Positions 40,545-52,492 are shown, counted from the stretch's first letter. The stretch is DNA of 64,000 nucleotides from Haematococcus lacustris (GCA_030144725.1 JASKMD010000006.1:2839433-2903432); one strand, 5' to 3'. Notes: generated by a model not told the origin, from the sequence alone. Numbers and translations: made by a program.

Positions 40545-43500
40545 GTTTAACATTCATGGCAAAGACGGTCCCGATCATCGAAGCTGCGGGTCCTGCTTCA
40601 CACAGTGGCACACAGCAAAGGAACCCAGTCTTTGTGCCCATGCCAGCAGAGCCTTTGCCTCAGGGCTTGCCTCCTGCTGCATTGCCGGGCATGTCAGCAA
40701 AAGCACTGCTTGCTGCCAAGACACCTGCAAAGCGTGCTACTAAGGTACGTGCGGGCAACTGTCATGCGGCTGACAGCTGCAACATATGCTGTGGTCGCAA
40801 TCGCTGCTACTGCTTGTCTGCTTCTTTTACTTGAGATCTTTCATGTTGTGCTACGCAGAGTGCAGGGCTCATGGGTCTACTCTCTTTGTCAGTCAATACC
40901 CAAGCCACCGCTGCTTTCAAACCAGCCCTTGATGCAGGTACTGACAACAAGGTGAGCAGCATCACATGTGGCCGGCCCAGGCCCACCAGCAATGAGCGAC
41001 GGAGACGTGACAGCACTACACTTAGAGATGTGCGAGCTTACAATACTTTTGATTCAATGTTATCGTATTGCTTTTGCTTGCAGTCGTCCTTCTCCATTTA
41101 TGACCAGCCCGATGATGATCCAGCACCTCAATTCAAGCCTGACACACTCAGCCTGGCCCCAGTGGCTCACTGCCCAGAGCCCAGGGTGAGCATGGCTCGA
41201 GCAGCTGTGATGCTGAAGAGCTGTGATGTGCTGCACCATGTGCTGTGTCATGTTTGCACAATCCATGCTTGCTTGCATGCAGCCCTCCTTATCCTTATCA
41301 AACAAGGAGTCCACTTTTCAGTCAAGGCCTGATGCACCCAGCTTGGGCCAGGGCAGTGTGGGCTGGCAGCGGCTGTGTGATCTGTACCGTGAGGTGGAGG
41401 TGGAGGAGCCAGGAGCCCTGACTGTGCTGGCGGGCCTCAGGGTCAGGGTGGTGAGTGGACAGCTGCATGTGGCACTGGCTGCTGCTGCCAGACACATGCC
41501 TGGGCTGCTGCACTGCTGCAGGGCATGCACACCGGCCTGGCTGCTGAGGAGGTGCTGGTGCAGAGCCGCATGGGAGCCAGCTCCACCACATATGGCGGGG
41601 CAGCGCTGGTGCTGGCCAAGGCAGTGCAGGTGGGTGCCATGCAGCAGCTAAATCCTACACCTACTGCCACCACTTACTCTGCCCTGATGCTGCTCTGCAG
41701 GCCTGTGCTCATGGAGGTCAGGTCACGCTCAGTGCTGCCACCTTTGTCAAGGTAGGCCAGCCACCCAGCCCAGAGGCTTGCCTGGCCCAGACACATGGAA
41801 TGAGATCAATTGTGGAGCCACTGCCTGTGTTGCTGGCTGATCTGCTGTACTGCTGATCAGCTGGTTCGGTTCTGCCAGCATGTTGCAGTGACCATGTTGA
41901 CTGAGTGTTGTGGGATTGCACAGCTGCCTGTGGAGGAGCTGCGGGCTGCCGGCATCAGTGTGGTGCACATGGGCAAGCACCTGGTGGAGCTGGGTGAGGG
42001 CAAGGGCGACACCGCCCTGGACCTGTACTGCGCCACACTGGACACAGCAGCGCATGCTCACCGCCTGTGGGCCCTGGGGCCGCTGAGGTTAGGCAGTGGG
42101 CACAGGGGTCAGACAGCAACGGATGGGCCGCAGCAACCCGGAGCTGCTCTGACCCGTATGATGCTTGCTGCTTGCCCTGCAGGACTGCGAGGCAGCTGCG
42201 ACCAGGTGTGCTGCATGCCCCCTATGGCATGGCAGCCACGGCCTTCATGTCAATTGCAAGGATGGGGCAGCTGAAGGCATGGGATGCAAGCCTGGCCAAG
42301 GTGAGCCCAGGCGCCTGTCCTGCCACTGGCATACCATAGTATAGTAGCAGAGTGGCAGCCATGGCTCAGTGCACAGCCTGCCAGCAACCATATGTGCCCT
42401 CAATGCTGCCCTGCCTGCAGGAGTGCCTGGCCCTGTACCAGGCCACTGCCCAGCGAGTGCTGCTGCATGTGGCTGGGCGGCAGCTGCCTGCTGGCTACTT
42501 GGTGTCCACTGCGGATGAGGACGGCATGGTGCTGGCCGCCTTCTCCTCCAGCCTGCAGTGCCTGCACTGGGCGCTGCTCACCCTCACCACCTGCATGGAC
42601 CTGGACTGGCCCCAGGCACTGCTGGACAGTGACTCAGGGGAGGAGGTAGTGGCCCAGCAGCAGGCAGCAGCAGCAGACAGCTCAGCAGCAGCAGGACTAT
42701 CTGCAGCACGAGCTGGCCAGGCTGGCTGCAACACCGCCAGCCCCAGCCACTCTGTCCGCCTCCTGCGTGGCCTGCGCCTGAAGGTGAGCCCTGCCTGCCC
42801 CTGGTGGCCCCTGGCCTCCCACCTCACCACCTGGCCTGGCACCTCATGGCCAGCCACTGAGTGCGGGCAGCAGCCGTTGCTGACACCGCAGCGCTCTGCT
42901 CCTGCAGGCTGGTGTGGATGTGGGTGAGGTGGCCTGTGACCTCACGCCAGCCAACGGCCGCTTCAACTACCGGGGCCGCTGCCTCAACAGGGCCGCCCGC
43001 ATCAATGGCCTGGCAGCGTCAGGGCAGGTGGGAGGACTGGGCAGGGCAAAACAGTGCTGCCCTGCTCTTCCTCAGATAGCAGCGGACCTCACCCGTGTCG
43101 CTCAGATAGCAGTGGACCACAGCCTAGCATATATTAACCATGAATGATGCCGTCACTCTAGCTGACGCACCACATCAAGCTGAGCATTCACTAGGGGGCT
43201 TACAGGGAAAGTCAGGAGTAGCGTGGCGCTAGTCATGTTGAATGCAGTCTTGTGTGGTCAGTGTGGAGGGTGTGTGTCCGGCAGGCTGAGGCTATCCTGT
43301 TGGGGCAGGTGGTAGTAGTCAGATGCATGATAGCCCTGATCAACAAGACGCACGAAGCCCCCCTGAGGGTGAGTGAGGCAGCCACTCCCACCTCCACAAT
43401 CCCAGTCTCATAGGCCCCCAGTCGCCTCTGTTCATGCCCATCTGCCTGGCACATTGTGTGATGCAGCCGCCATCCCTAACCCAGCTCGCTGTCACCCTCA

Positions 43501-44332
43501 TACTCAGACACAGCCTCAGTCAAGGCTCGCTATGACGATCCAGCCACAACAGCCAGAAGTACCTTGTACACAGTGAAGCACCCTCATCCCCTGGGCACCC
43601 TCATCCCCCGGATATATTGGTGCTTGCCTGTGTACTGTTCTGAAATGTCGCGGCCTTGGTGCTCACCTTTCTAATGCTTTCCTTCTGCAGGTGTGGTGCT
43701 CTGAGGCTGCCTGGGTCGATGCCACAAGGTCTACTGAGCCCACCGTCACTAGCACTTCAAGCAAGTCCACGTCAATGCTGCCTGCATCCCAACCTGCTTC
43801 CAGTACAGTTAGCTGGTCAGCACAGGGCAGCAAGCTCAGTTGCCGACCCACTGTGGCCCGGTCAGCACACAGCTCAGCTGCCAAGGCCCCCCACACCCTG
43901 GCTGTCAATCAGTTGAGATCGGTTGGTAAGTCAGCAGCTGGCACAGGGCACACCCCTGCCCCTGAGCCAGCAACACTGACAGCTGACGGCAGGAGCCACC
44001 GACTGAGCAAAGGATTGGACACAGCCTCCTCAGTGGCAATGCAGTGGCAGAAGGTCCAGCAGCAGCTGCATCAGAGGTCACACTCAGGCAGTGGGACTGC
44101 TGCTGAGGGCATAGACCGATCATCACCCATCCTGCGCAGCCAGGGTCAGCCACTGGCCCTTCCAGAGCTGCTGCAGCCCCTGGTCGTACGGTCCCTAGGC
44201 AAGAAGGAGCTGCGTGGCATCCCTGGCCAGGTGTCCCTGGTGCAGGTGTCCTTGGCGGCACACACCAGCAGGGGCCAGCTGGAAGCGGCGAACAGGCTGG
44301 GCCTCATGGCTCCAGGACTACAGCTCGATTGA
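40545..44332 (+). CDS. Class III adenylate/guanylate cyclase, 3' portion (11 exons visible)
   Basis: Exons by GT-AG and phase: to 40744, 40859-40951, 41084-41185, 41283-41450, 41522-41629, 41701-41751, 41924-42087, 42183-42300, 42421-42783, 42908-43027 and 43691-44332 (TGA). Phases agree at every junction. The first cyclase domain is represented by its C-terminal half (RVRV|GMHTGL, STTYGGAALVLAKAV, GGQVTLS). A second, complete domain follows: GYLVSTADEDGMVLAAF (metal-binding region), GVDVGEV, NGRFNYRGRCLNRAARI with the Asn and Arg of the catalytic N-x3-R, and a closing LGKKELRGIPGQVSLVQV. The last exon encodes a Ser/Ala-rich linker before that strand. The enzyme would make cAMP or cGMP; the 5' end, where such algal proteins carry extracellular and transmembrane parts, is in the gap. 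Substrate preference cannot be told. Confidence 0.88.
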
Positions 44333-44868
44333 GGTGGAGGACAACTGCATTCTGTGCCGGCTACTGGAGCGACACGTTGTTTTGAAGCCCAGGGCTGTGC
44401 GGGGTAGCACCGTGCGCGATTGCGGGAGATGGGACGGCGTAAAACTTGATCGGCACTTCTAGAGTCGGCGGCGTGGGAACTATGACCACTTGACAGCACG
44501 CATTTATCGTCTACTTCGCATTGAAACGGATTCAGCTCTTTGTTTACAGTAGTAGTGCAGGTGCTATTCAAGGTGAGTTATGTGCTTTCCTCGGAACTTT
44601 AGTAGCAGGTACCAAGAAGAAGCTGGCCCCATGTAGCCCCCTGCCCCAATACTCTTGCCCCCATGCATACCTGTGACCTGCCTGCTGTCTCCCTGCCCAC
44701 CCGCAGCCCTGCAACTGTCCACCCCTATGCCATATGCCCCTTGCCTGACTCAACATTTGCCCCATCGTGATAACCCACTGCGCAATCCCGTCAGTGAGTG
44801 AGCACATGCACCAGGCGAGCCACCACACAGTGCCAACAAACCGAGCCATCACATATTGTCGGCAGCCA
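44333..44868. other. Cyclase 3' flank and intergenic sequence
   Basis: No UGUAA signal was found close to the cyclase stop. No gene was recognised before the Fanzor-like fragment. Confidence 0.4.
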
Positions 44869-45057
44869 GGCAGGTGGGTAGACAGGGACTGCAATGCAGC
44901 ATTGAGCATGCAGCGCATTGGGGAAAGCAGGTGGCGCCCACTGGGGCTGGGCTACTGGCCAGAGCAGGGGAAGCTGCCAGCCAAGGGCAAGGAGTACCCA
45001 GGCTTGGGGTACAAGCGGGTGCGAGACAAGCCACCCAATACTCAGCCCGCACTGTAG
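44869..45057 (+). pseudogene. Fanzor-like (eukaryotic TnpB homologue) C-terminal fragment
   Basis: After an AG acceptor-like site the frame reads GRWVDRDCNAALSMQRIGES and continues WRPLGLGYWPEQGKLPAKGK to KRVRDKPPNTQPAL and a stop. The DRD-x-NAA motif is the RuvC-III signature of TnpB and Fanzor nucleases, and this tail is a common chlorophyte form. The rest of this copy is not found upstream. Fanzors are RNA-guided DNA nucleases associated with transposons. The call rests on motif recognition; no guide-RNA region could be assigned. Confidence 0.6.
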
Positions 45058-45139
45058 TGTGTGCCCCCCTTCGTTGAGCTGTTATTAGCTTACATCAGTG
45101 CATGTTTGTCTTGCCAACTCTACATCATAGTCCTCCGGG

Positions 45140-45275
45140 GTCAGGCAACAGTGTAGGTGGTAGGCGACCATGCCCATGTGTATGCCATGCATATGCCATG
45201 TGTATGCCATGTGCATGGGAACTCCACAAAAACACCGCTTTGTAGGGGTCCACACTGCAATGAAGGCTCTAGGTT
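45140..45275. repeat. Dispersed repeat module, copy 1 (GTGTAGGTGG...)
   Basis: This module starts CAACAGTGTAGGTGG and contains repeated ATGCCATG(T/C) steps, GCATGGGAACTCCACA and AAAACACC. It recurs at 46205 and 46640. Its position next to Fanzor pieces suggests it belongs to the same or a companion element. Confidence 0.6.
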
Positions 45276-45396
45276 GAGGGCCAAGGTGCCGTACTGTGGT
45301 GCAACTGTAACAGTGCTGGGGTCACCAAGCTTACCAAGGGCCAGGTGCGGCAGGCCAGTGGCCTGAACAACGCCCGCCACAATACCCAGCGGTAGC

Positions 45397-46215
45397 TAGC
45401 ACCGACCCCCACCTCCAGCACCTGGCAGCAGCCAGCTCAGTTGTCACCTTCCTGGAGGCCAAACTAAAGCACATCACCGTCAACCTGGCCACCTTGGATG
45501 CGGTGTGGGAGGTGTGCCTGGACCCCAAGTGGGCAAGGCAGCGGCTGATGCTGTACGGAGCTCAGAACCGGGCACTGGAGCAGTCCTTCAAGAAGGCAAG
45601 GGTGAGTGGGTGGGTTATGTATTGGGAGGTGGTGGGTGGGCATACAGTGAAAGAGTAGTTGACTGTGCCATGCCTAGCCTGGTGCCACCATGTCAGCCAC
45701 CATGTGTGTGCCTTGTGTGTATGGCTGCAGTTGGAGAAGGACATGCCGGAGGTGCCCATGGAGCGCCACAACTGTGCCAAGCAGCTGGTGGTGTTCTTTG
45801 GCTCAGCTGGCATTGGCACCGGGGGAGGCTAGGGTGCTGGTGCGGTGCTGTGGGCCTGCTGCAAGGCGGTGTGCAGGCCCAGGGCCACAGACCAGCGGCG
45901 GGGCAGAGTGGTGCTCGTGGATGAGCATTGCACCACTCGGGTCAGCCGGGTCAGTGTGAGGGGCAGCTGGGCCATAAGGAGCCCACCAGTAAGGCTGGGC
46001 CATGAGAAGCCCCCAGTAAGGCAGGTGCACCACCAGCCTAAAGCCAGCAGCGTGACCAGCGAGTGCTGGACCTGATGTGGTGCCCAATAGCGGCCCCCCC
46101 CCGCATCCTGCCACAGCCCCCATGCAGCCAGGCAGCCACACATCCTGCAGCCTTTGAGCCTGGGCCCAGCACTCTCCTGCGCAGGTCCTGCCACAGTCCG
46201 GCCACAGGGGTCAAG
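45397..46215 (+). pseudogene. Fanzor-like central fragment with nonsense codon
   Basis: The first exon-like block (45397-45600) reads STDPHLQHLAAASSVVTF, then LDPKWARQRLMLYGAQNRAL, ending at a GT donor. The second (45732 on) reads LEKDMPEVPMERHNCAKQLV and VVFFGSAGIGTGGG, then TAG at 45830-45832 where Trp is usual, then RRGRVVLVDEHCTTRVSR, which carries the presumed RuvC-II acidic residue. Further frames keep LMWCP-like and EPGPST-like pieces to about 46215, where a repeat module starts. Because the C-terminal piece at 44869 lies upstream, these are two separate copies or a rearrangement. Confidence 0.6.
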
Positions 46216-46310
46216 CAATAGTGTAGGTGGACGGCATTCATGTCATGTGCATAGGGACATAGCTCCACACGAACAAAACACCACCCCCAATGAGGGTGTA
46301 AGTTGTGTCA
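46200..46310. repeat. Dispersed repeat module, copy 2
   Basis: It begins CAATAGTGTAGGTGGACGG, followed by CATGTGCATAGGGACATAG and ACAAAACACCACCCC, then a TGAGGGTGTA end. It directly follows the Fanzor fragment. Confidence 0.65.
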
Positions 46311-46374
46311 TACCGGCAATGCAAAGGGTTTACCACATCCAACACAACACATCCTTCACTCCCATTGTCTCGTC

Positions 46375-46496
46375 TCATGCGACCTTTTCGAAAGCTGCGA
46401 TGAAGAACCCAATGGAGTCTTGCTGGCCCGCAGGGTCAAAGCGCTGCACCAAGGCAGCCTCTTCCTTGGTCAACCACACCTCATCCCAGGCTTCTC
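46375..46496 (-). other. Possible coding remnant of unknown identity
   Basis: On the minus strand a short frame reads EAWDEVWLTKEEAALVQRFD then PAGQQDSIGFFIAAFEKVA. It looks protein-like in composition, but I do not recognise it. It runs into a 15-bp minisatellite upstream. Confidence 0.25.
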
Positions 46497-46615
46497 CACT
46501 CACAGCCTGCCCACCCACAGCCAGCCCACTCACAGCCTGCCCACCCACAGCCTGCCCACTCCACTCACACCCACAGCCTGCCCACAGCCTGCCCACTCAC
46601 AGCCTGCCCACCCAC
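46496..46615. repeat. 15-bp minisatellite (CCCACCCACAGCCTG)
   Basis: About seven imperfect copies of CCCACTCACAGCCTG or CCCACCCACAGCCTG are present. Confidence 0.85.
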
Positions 46616-46637
46616 CTCCCTGGCATCAGCAGCCAGG

Positions 46638-46740
46638 CACTAGTTAGTGCAGGTGGATGGCGCCCATGCCGTGTGCATGGGAACATAGCTCCACACAGAT
46701 AAAACACCACCCCTAGTGAGGGTCTAGTGTGTGCTGGGGT
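46638..46740. repeat. Dispersed repeat module, copy 3
   Basis: It begins AGTTAGTGCAGGTGGATGG, followed by GTGTGCATGGGAACATAG and ATAAAACACCACCCC, then a TGAGGGTCTA end. It is closest to copy 2. Confidence 0.65.
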
Positions 46741-47170
46741 CAGTGTAGAGCTAGCCAGCTTAACTTGGGGCACACAGGAAGTTTACATGGAACAATATAG
46801 AGACATGTTATGTCATGTGCCAGCAAGGTGTGTGTCAGGGTCATGTCTTTGTCATACAACACGGCAGACTGTCGTTAAGCTATACCAATTCATGATGTCT
46901 GTTTCACAATTGGTCCCCCCTCGTATGGCTCCCTACAGCACTTTCTGCATAACCACTGATATTGATGGTGCAGCCAGTCTGTCAGTCACTCAGAAGATTC
47001 CGTCAACATGAATAAATCAATGGGCGCGCAATTGCGAAAAAGTCCCACCAATCCTCAGGAGTTCATTCGCTGTATTGCCATAGCGACAAAGGCCAACACC
47101 CATGGCACAGACGACTACGCAAAAAGTTGCCAGGAGTGCCAGGCGGTGCCAGGAGTGATTGGTTGTTGCC

Positions 47171-48156
47171 ATGGGCTGCCTCCAGTCCGCGGAGGCGGAC
47201 CGCAACGAGGACCAGGCCTCTGGAGCGCCAAACGCAAGGCGGACCAAGAATTGGACCCGTTTGCGATGGAATAGCGCGGAGCCTCTTACGCGTGAACAAT
47301 TGCAGGTGTGACGAACCACGCACTCACCCTTGGTATCCTTGGTGGCGGGCTGGCAGTACGTTTGGGACTATGGGAACAGCCATTTTGACTGTCTCTGTGG
47401 GGACGACTCCTGTGTGTCAAGCCATGACATGAAGTCATCAGCCCTGCTAATGCTAGTGAAACTCACGGAGCCTATCTTCGTGAACTGTCCATCACGCTGC
47501 CAGAGGATGCGCCGTGAGTTTTGGGAGACGCAGCCTGCATATGGTGGAGCCCAAGGTGGGCTCAGGGTTGTTTGCACAGGCACGCTGTGGGTACACAGTA
47601 CATATGTTTGCACACACTCTGCTTTTTGCTTAGGTTAATGTACCGTTATGTTCCTTATGCTGTCATAGTGCTCTACTGGACCTATTTGGTGCTGTGCCCA
47701 ACCTGACCGCAGTCATTTGGGATGCACTGAAGGCGGCGTGCGAAACAGACGTGGAGACAGCCAAGCTGATTATTGACAGCGCAGGCATCATTGTGGCTGC
47801 ACCAGACATGCACATCTGCTATGATGAGCTTGGTAGGAGGGCGCCCATTGAGGGCTGGGGCCGCAACAGCTGGACAGCTCACCCCTTGCAGGCTTTGCTC
47901 TAGCTGGTATGGGAGAAGGGGGCATTGGGCGACCTCATGAGGAGCAGCAGGTGACAGGTCAGGATGCCATGTCCTGTGGCCACAGGCGCCACATGGGCTG
48001 TGGGAGGATGTGCAGAGCGCAGCTTGCAGTCAGCCATGCATCAGTCTGCCGTGTGCCGCCGCTGCCCTGCTGCTTGTAGGTGCCAAGTATGAGCTGCCCC
48101 AATATGTCCTGAGTGACCCCATCAACATGGCGCCCAGCAACCCCCAGCAAGCATAG
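47171..48156 (+). CDS. UBTD-type ubiquitin domain-containing protein (short plant form), 127 aa, four exons
   Basis: Exons are 47171-47305, 47504-47555, 47713-47832 and 48080-48156 (TAG), with matching phases. The protein starts MGCLQSAEAD, so an N-myristoylation and palmitoylation signal (Met-Gly-Cys) is likely. The UBTD core follows: WNSAEPLTREQLQ|RMRREFWETQPAYGGAQ, VIWDALKAAC, LIIDSAGIIVAAPDMHICYD and KYELPQYVLSDPINM. This domain is found in human UBTD1/2 before a ubiquitin-like domain; plants have a short form of similar length without it, as here. UBTD proteins act with E2 ubiquitin-conjugating enzymes; membrane attachment is inferred from the N-terminus. The gene appears intact. Upstream sequence (46741-47170) shows no clear TATA box. 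Confidence 0.9.
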
Positions 48157-49006
48157 AAGCAGCAGTGTGCCTCTACATCGGTTGGTGCAGTCCCGGCCTG
48201 TGTGTGTGAGCTGGAGTCAAGATGAATAAGTCAGCTGCCTAACAGCGTCTACCTGCACTGCCTTGGCCAGCACGAGGGCTACCTTGGCTGCTGCATGTTG
48301 TCAAGAAGATGTAGCAGGGTATCTTCCAGCAAGGCGTGCTGGCAGCCCCTGCAGGGAACAGGGACCAAGGCAGAGAGCATTTGCAAGTAGGCTACAAACA
48401 GGGTCTGGGCTCCTTCTTGCTGGCAAGAGCTCTGGTGCTTTGGAGCTGGCAAAGGAGCACCATGGGCCCTGCACTGGCGCTCAAGGCTGGCTTACAATAG
48501 GCTGTCCGGCATCTGACCTGAAGAAGGTTGCCTGCGGTCCAGCAGCTGGGTGAGCAAAGATGGGGTATGTTCGCAGCAAAGCTCATGCGATTGCTGCGGA
48601 ATATTTCCATCAGCACTGACTTGCCTGGGTGCTTGTTCAATCCCTGTTTACATAGCAAAAATACACCTTCCTGCCAGCACTGCTAAGCCACCACACTTGC
48701 TGCTGTTCCATGTGCGTCTTCTTGGCACAAACGACACAAGATGCATGCAATGCTAGATTTAATGGGCCGTGACACCTGGCAGGTTGTGAAGGCCCATGTC
48801 AGGGGCGCATGGCACGGGGCCAACATTCAACCCGCCTACCTTCCTCAAATTCAAAAAGTCTTCCTTTCAGCATCATACGGCTTCAGTTTAGGCAGTAAGT
48901 GCTGCTGTTAAGCATCTAAGTCACTGGTCGCATTGGTAACATATCGTGATAATTCTTTAAAGGTATGGAGAACCTAGGCGCTGCTGGTCGTGGGTCCGAC
49001 CACTGG
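48157..49006. other. UBTD 3' flank and intergenic sequence
   Basis: No gene was recognised. No UGUAA signal was seen close to the stop codon. Sequence composition becomes less GC-rich after about 48840. Confidence 0.4.
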
Positions 49007-49957
49007 TCACCCCCGCCATTGGCTGCACCCCCGTGGCTCAAGAGATAAAAACTTTCTCATTTCTGCACGGATGAGGCCGCCGACTCGTGCGATGAGCTGC
49101 TTATGGCCTGACTAGAGTGCAGTTAGCCCCAGCGGTTTGCCGGGTGGCTGGCCCCCAACACGCGACGTGTTCTGGCGCCACGCAGACACTCTTAGCAACC
49201 GCTGTAGGCAGCTGGGACCCAGCGCGGCGTGAACGGCGCATCCAAACTAATTTTTAAACCAGCATGCAACAGCGCTTTAAATCGCATTCTTCAACACGGG
49301 TTCAGTCCACATGTGACAGCAATGTCAAGGTGGTTACCGCATCGGTGCTTGTGGTTCTTTTGCAGCCAAACGCAGCTAGAATCAGTCAAAAAGATGCATA
49401 AACTGAGCTGATATGAGTATCACCCCCCACACATGAAACGGACCACACATCAAGACAACGCGTTTCTGCTTTGCAGACACGTTAGGTGACCACACAAGGA
49501 GCCGCGCTGAACTGGCAATTCATCATTTGACGTCCTGGTAGGACAGTTATGGCAGCCGGAAAAAGCCGGAATTTGACGTTACACGAGGTGCACGCTGTTC
49601 GGGTGCAGGGACAGGCCACAAGCCATACCACCACTCTTAACATGCCACCAGCACTAGCACTAGCACTAGAACACATGTCAGGGGGGGTACTGCGCCCGAC
49701 CAAAATTTAAAATTTTGAAAAGCTGGTCCGCTGAGCGCGATAGCTGTTCTCTGATCACAGCCCCACTAAGCAGGCCATTCCCGGCACAACGCGACCCGAT
49801 TTCACAGCACCCCCGCCCGCCCCGGCACAGGTGCACATCAGCCCGAGCAGCCCGCTAGCTTCGCTTTAATGAGCTGCATCGCCCTGCGCGAGAATCGCTG
49901 TAACACTCATAAAAACCAGAAAGATTTTATCAGGGGTGCAGCCAATGGCGGGGGTGA
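49007..49957. mobile_element. Candidate non-autonomous DNA element with 25-bp inverted repeats
   Basis: TCACCCCCGCCATTGGCTGC plus ACCCC at 49007-49031 is repeated exactly in inverse orientation at 49933-49957. Similarity extends imperfectly on both sides (CCACTGG outside; GATAAAA and CTTTCT inside). The 900-bp interior has no long frame and includes the palindrome AAAATTTAAAATTTT at about 49702. Target-site duplications were not identified, so the true ends are uncertain. Confidence 0.6.
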
Positions 49958-51130
49958 CCCACTGGCTTCTGAAGGACATGGATGGCAATTATCGCCTGGC
50001 CATCGTACCGAGCGGCGCTCGTGCATGGCAATGCAGCTGTTATTGTGATTAACACCCCGTTATAGCCCTCTCACGTTTCGACGTCTGTACAATATCAACT
50101 TTACGACTGAACAACAATTTGTGAGAAGGATTTGAGAAGGATACAATATCAACTTTACGGACCTTTTTCTGAAAACACGTTGAATTCAAAGATTATTTGA
50201 ACCTTCTTATGAAATTTGCCGGGGTTGGGCAACAGCTTAGCGACCGCCAACCGCACTACGTTCTACGTCGGAGTGCGCTTCAGATTCAGGGCCACCAAGG
50301 AGGCGTTGAGGCGCGGTAGGTTGCTAACACACTTTTTTAAGTTACTTGTAATTACTTTGATTATCTACGAAGACCCCCGCACGTGGGCACCGAAGGCAAG
50401 ATTGCTGAAGATTATATGAATCGAATTAATCGTTGATGGTCGTTAGCCACTAGCGGGGCCCGCAACATTAGCACCACCACCAGCACGGCCAGCAGCCTGC
50501 ACAATGGCGAGCCCCCTCACCATCGAGGACGCATTGCCGTGATAGCGAACTGCGCCTGCCATGCCCAGCGAAGTGCTGCCATGTACGCGGCGCTGAAGCC
50601 CAACGCATTTCGCCATCACCACCATGTTCATTGGCGCGATGTCCACTGCACACCACTCCGTGCCCCACTTTGCGGTGTAAGATTTTAGCCCCGTTGCGTT
50701 GAGCGGTACAGCCATATAGAAGGGGTGGGGCCATCTGTCCAGGCTGGTTACAATATGTATCAAGCGAAGTGCTGCCATCACAAACAAGTGACGGTAGATT
50801 GATGAGTGCTGCACAAGGTGTACATGACCCACCCACAGACCATTGTATGAGAGTAGCAAGGCATGTTGGCATGACACAGGCCTGTTGGCATGGCACAACA
50901 TTGGTACTTGGCTATTGTGCTTAGTGTTGTGTTGACATTCGTTGAGTCGGTGTTGAGACAGGCTATGTTGCAGCATGTTGCTGTAGCTCATGTACTGTTC
51001 TTTCTTTTACTCATGTCGAGGCATGACGTCGTTCTCACATCTTATACAGCAACCAAAGCATAACTGCTGGGCTGTGTTCAGGTTTACCAATCTTACATGT
51101 TGAAAACATGGCTCAATTACTGCAACACAC
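49958..51130. other. Intergenic stretch, no recognised gene
   Basis: A direct repeat (AATATCAACTTTACG) occurs at about 50091 and 50144. A 182-codon minus-strand frame (50991-50443) contains TAKWGTEWCAVDIAPMNMVV, but I recognise no family and it may be chance. Confidence 0.35.
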
Positions 51131-51149
51131 TTGCTGCCTGCTATAGCCT

Positions 51150-51490
51150 GCAATGCATCACACCTGCAGGCTGTTGTTGCTGCTGCTGATGCTCATCCAC
51201 TTGACCACACGAGCAGCCTGCTGCTGCTATTGCTGCTCATCCACTGCATCACACCTGCAGCCTGCTGCTGCTGCTCATCCACTCTACCACACCGGCAGCC
51301 TGTTGCAGCCTGTAGCACACCTGCAGCCGGCAGCCTGTAGCACACCTGCATCCTACTGTTGCTGCTCATCCACTGCACCACACATGCTGTCTGTTGCAGC
51401 CCGCATTGCAGCACACCTGCAGATTGTTGCTGCTAATCCACTGCAACACACGCTGCATGTTGCAGCCCGCATTGCAGCACACCTGAAGCC
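51150..51490. repeat. CTGCAG/GCTGCTCATCCACTG minisatellite
   Basis: Seven or so irregular copies of a 40- to 55-bp unit built from CACACCTGCAGCCTG, CTGCTGCTGCT and CATCCACTG are present. Confidence 0.85.
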
Positions 51491-51636
51491 TGCTGCATGT
51501 CTTGCATGTGCGTTCACTGCAAAGGCCAGTGCCAAGCGCAATGCAACGCGCACCTGTTGTCGCACGTCCGAACTCCTTATGTCCCCAGAACGGCTTCATC
51601 GAATACTTGTAGAAGCAGCCCATACGGGGCAGTCGC

Positions 51637-51924
51637 CTACACAAAGCACACATTGCGTTTACGACAAAGAGAGCAAGCATGTACATGCGAGACAAACGTA
51701 CTGCGGGGGGGCGAGATGGCTGCCAACAGCAGCGGAAGAAAGCCTAGGGCAATGACAATCTCAAGGTCATCATCGCTGTCGACGTCGTCCATCCAGCCCA
51801 TTGCCCATTGCCATTCCAGAGTATTTGCGATACGGGAAAGGTCAAGCGAAACGCCTCTGCGAATACTGACCAGCACGGCGGCAAAACAAAACGTCATTCC
51901 TCTCATTCTAAGGCGAATCTTCAA
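51637..51924 (-). other. Small ORF, possible transposase N-terminal exon
   Basis: The 95-codon minus frame contains MDDVDSDDDLEIVIALGFLP and then LLLAAISPPR. An acidic start followed by a hydrophobic helix is seen at the N-terminus of some PIF/Harbinger nucleases in algae. No further exons or DDE motifs were found, so this is weak. Confidence 0.2.
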
Positions 51925-52492
51925 ATAATCTTCAAATAACTCGCGTTCAGAAAAAGGTCCTACGACTAAAGAACAATGTGTGAGAACATAGTCATAAGCA
52001 TAGTCAGCCTAAGTAAACGACCTGACCTGGGCGACAAGCGGTTGCAAGACCAACCACGCGAGGCCCAGCAGCAACATCCCGAAGCACGGTAATGTGTGCT
52101 GGAAGCCCCTCTTTCAGCTCTTGTATCAGTGCATGCATCAGTCTGTACCAGATTGGGGCTACAACCCTTTACCATGGGCAAGCAATAGCTTAGGTGTAAG
52201 GTGGCCTCCACGCTTCTCGTGTATGGTTATGCTTTCTTGGGCTGCTTGCCATAAAGTTGCTTGCCACACAGTGTGCCTTACAGATAAACAAACTCATTCA
52301 ACGAGGAACAACATGCTTGACTGTGGGCAATCTCGCTCCACTACAATCATATTGAAGCATCCACGGTCGCACCTTGGCTGCACCCTCCCAACGGTCAGGG
52401 ACAGGGGTGTGGTTCATGGCACAAGAGTGCGTCTGCTTTCCTAGTGAAGCAATTGAGATCCCTAACCATCATTGGCAAAGCCTGTGGTGCAG

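Noticed and set aside
43028..43690. Additional cyclase exon at about 43278-43367
   Set aside because: The frame there (VVVVRCMIALINKTHEAPLR) does not match cyclase sequence, and the flanking exons join in phase without it.
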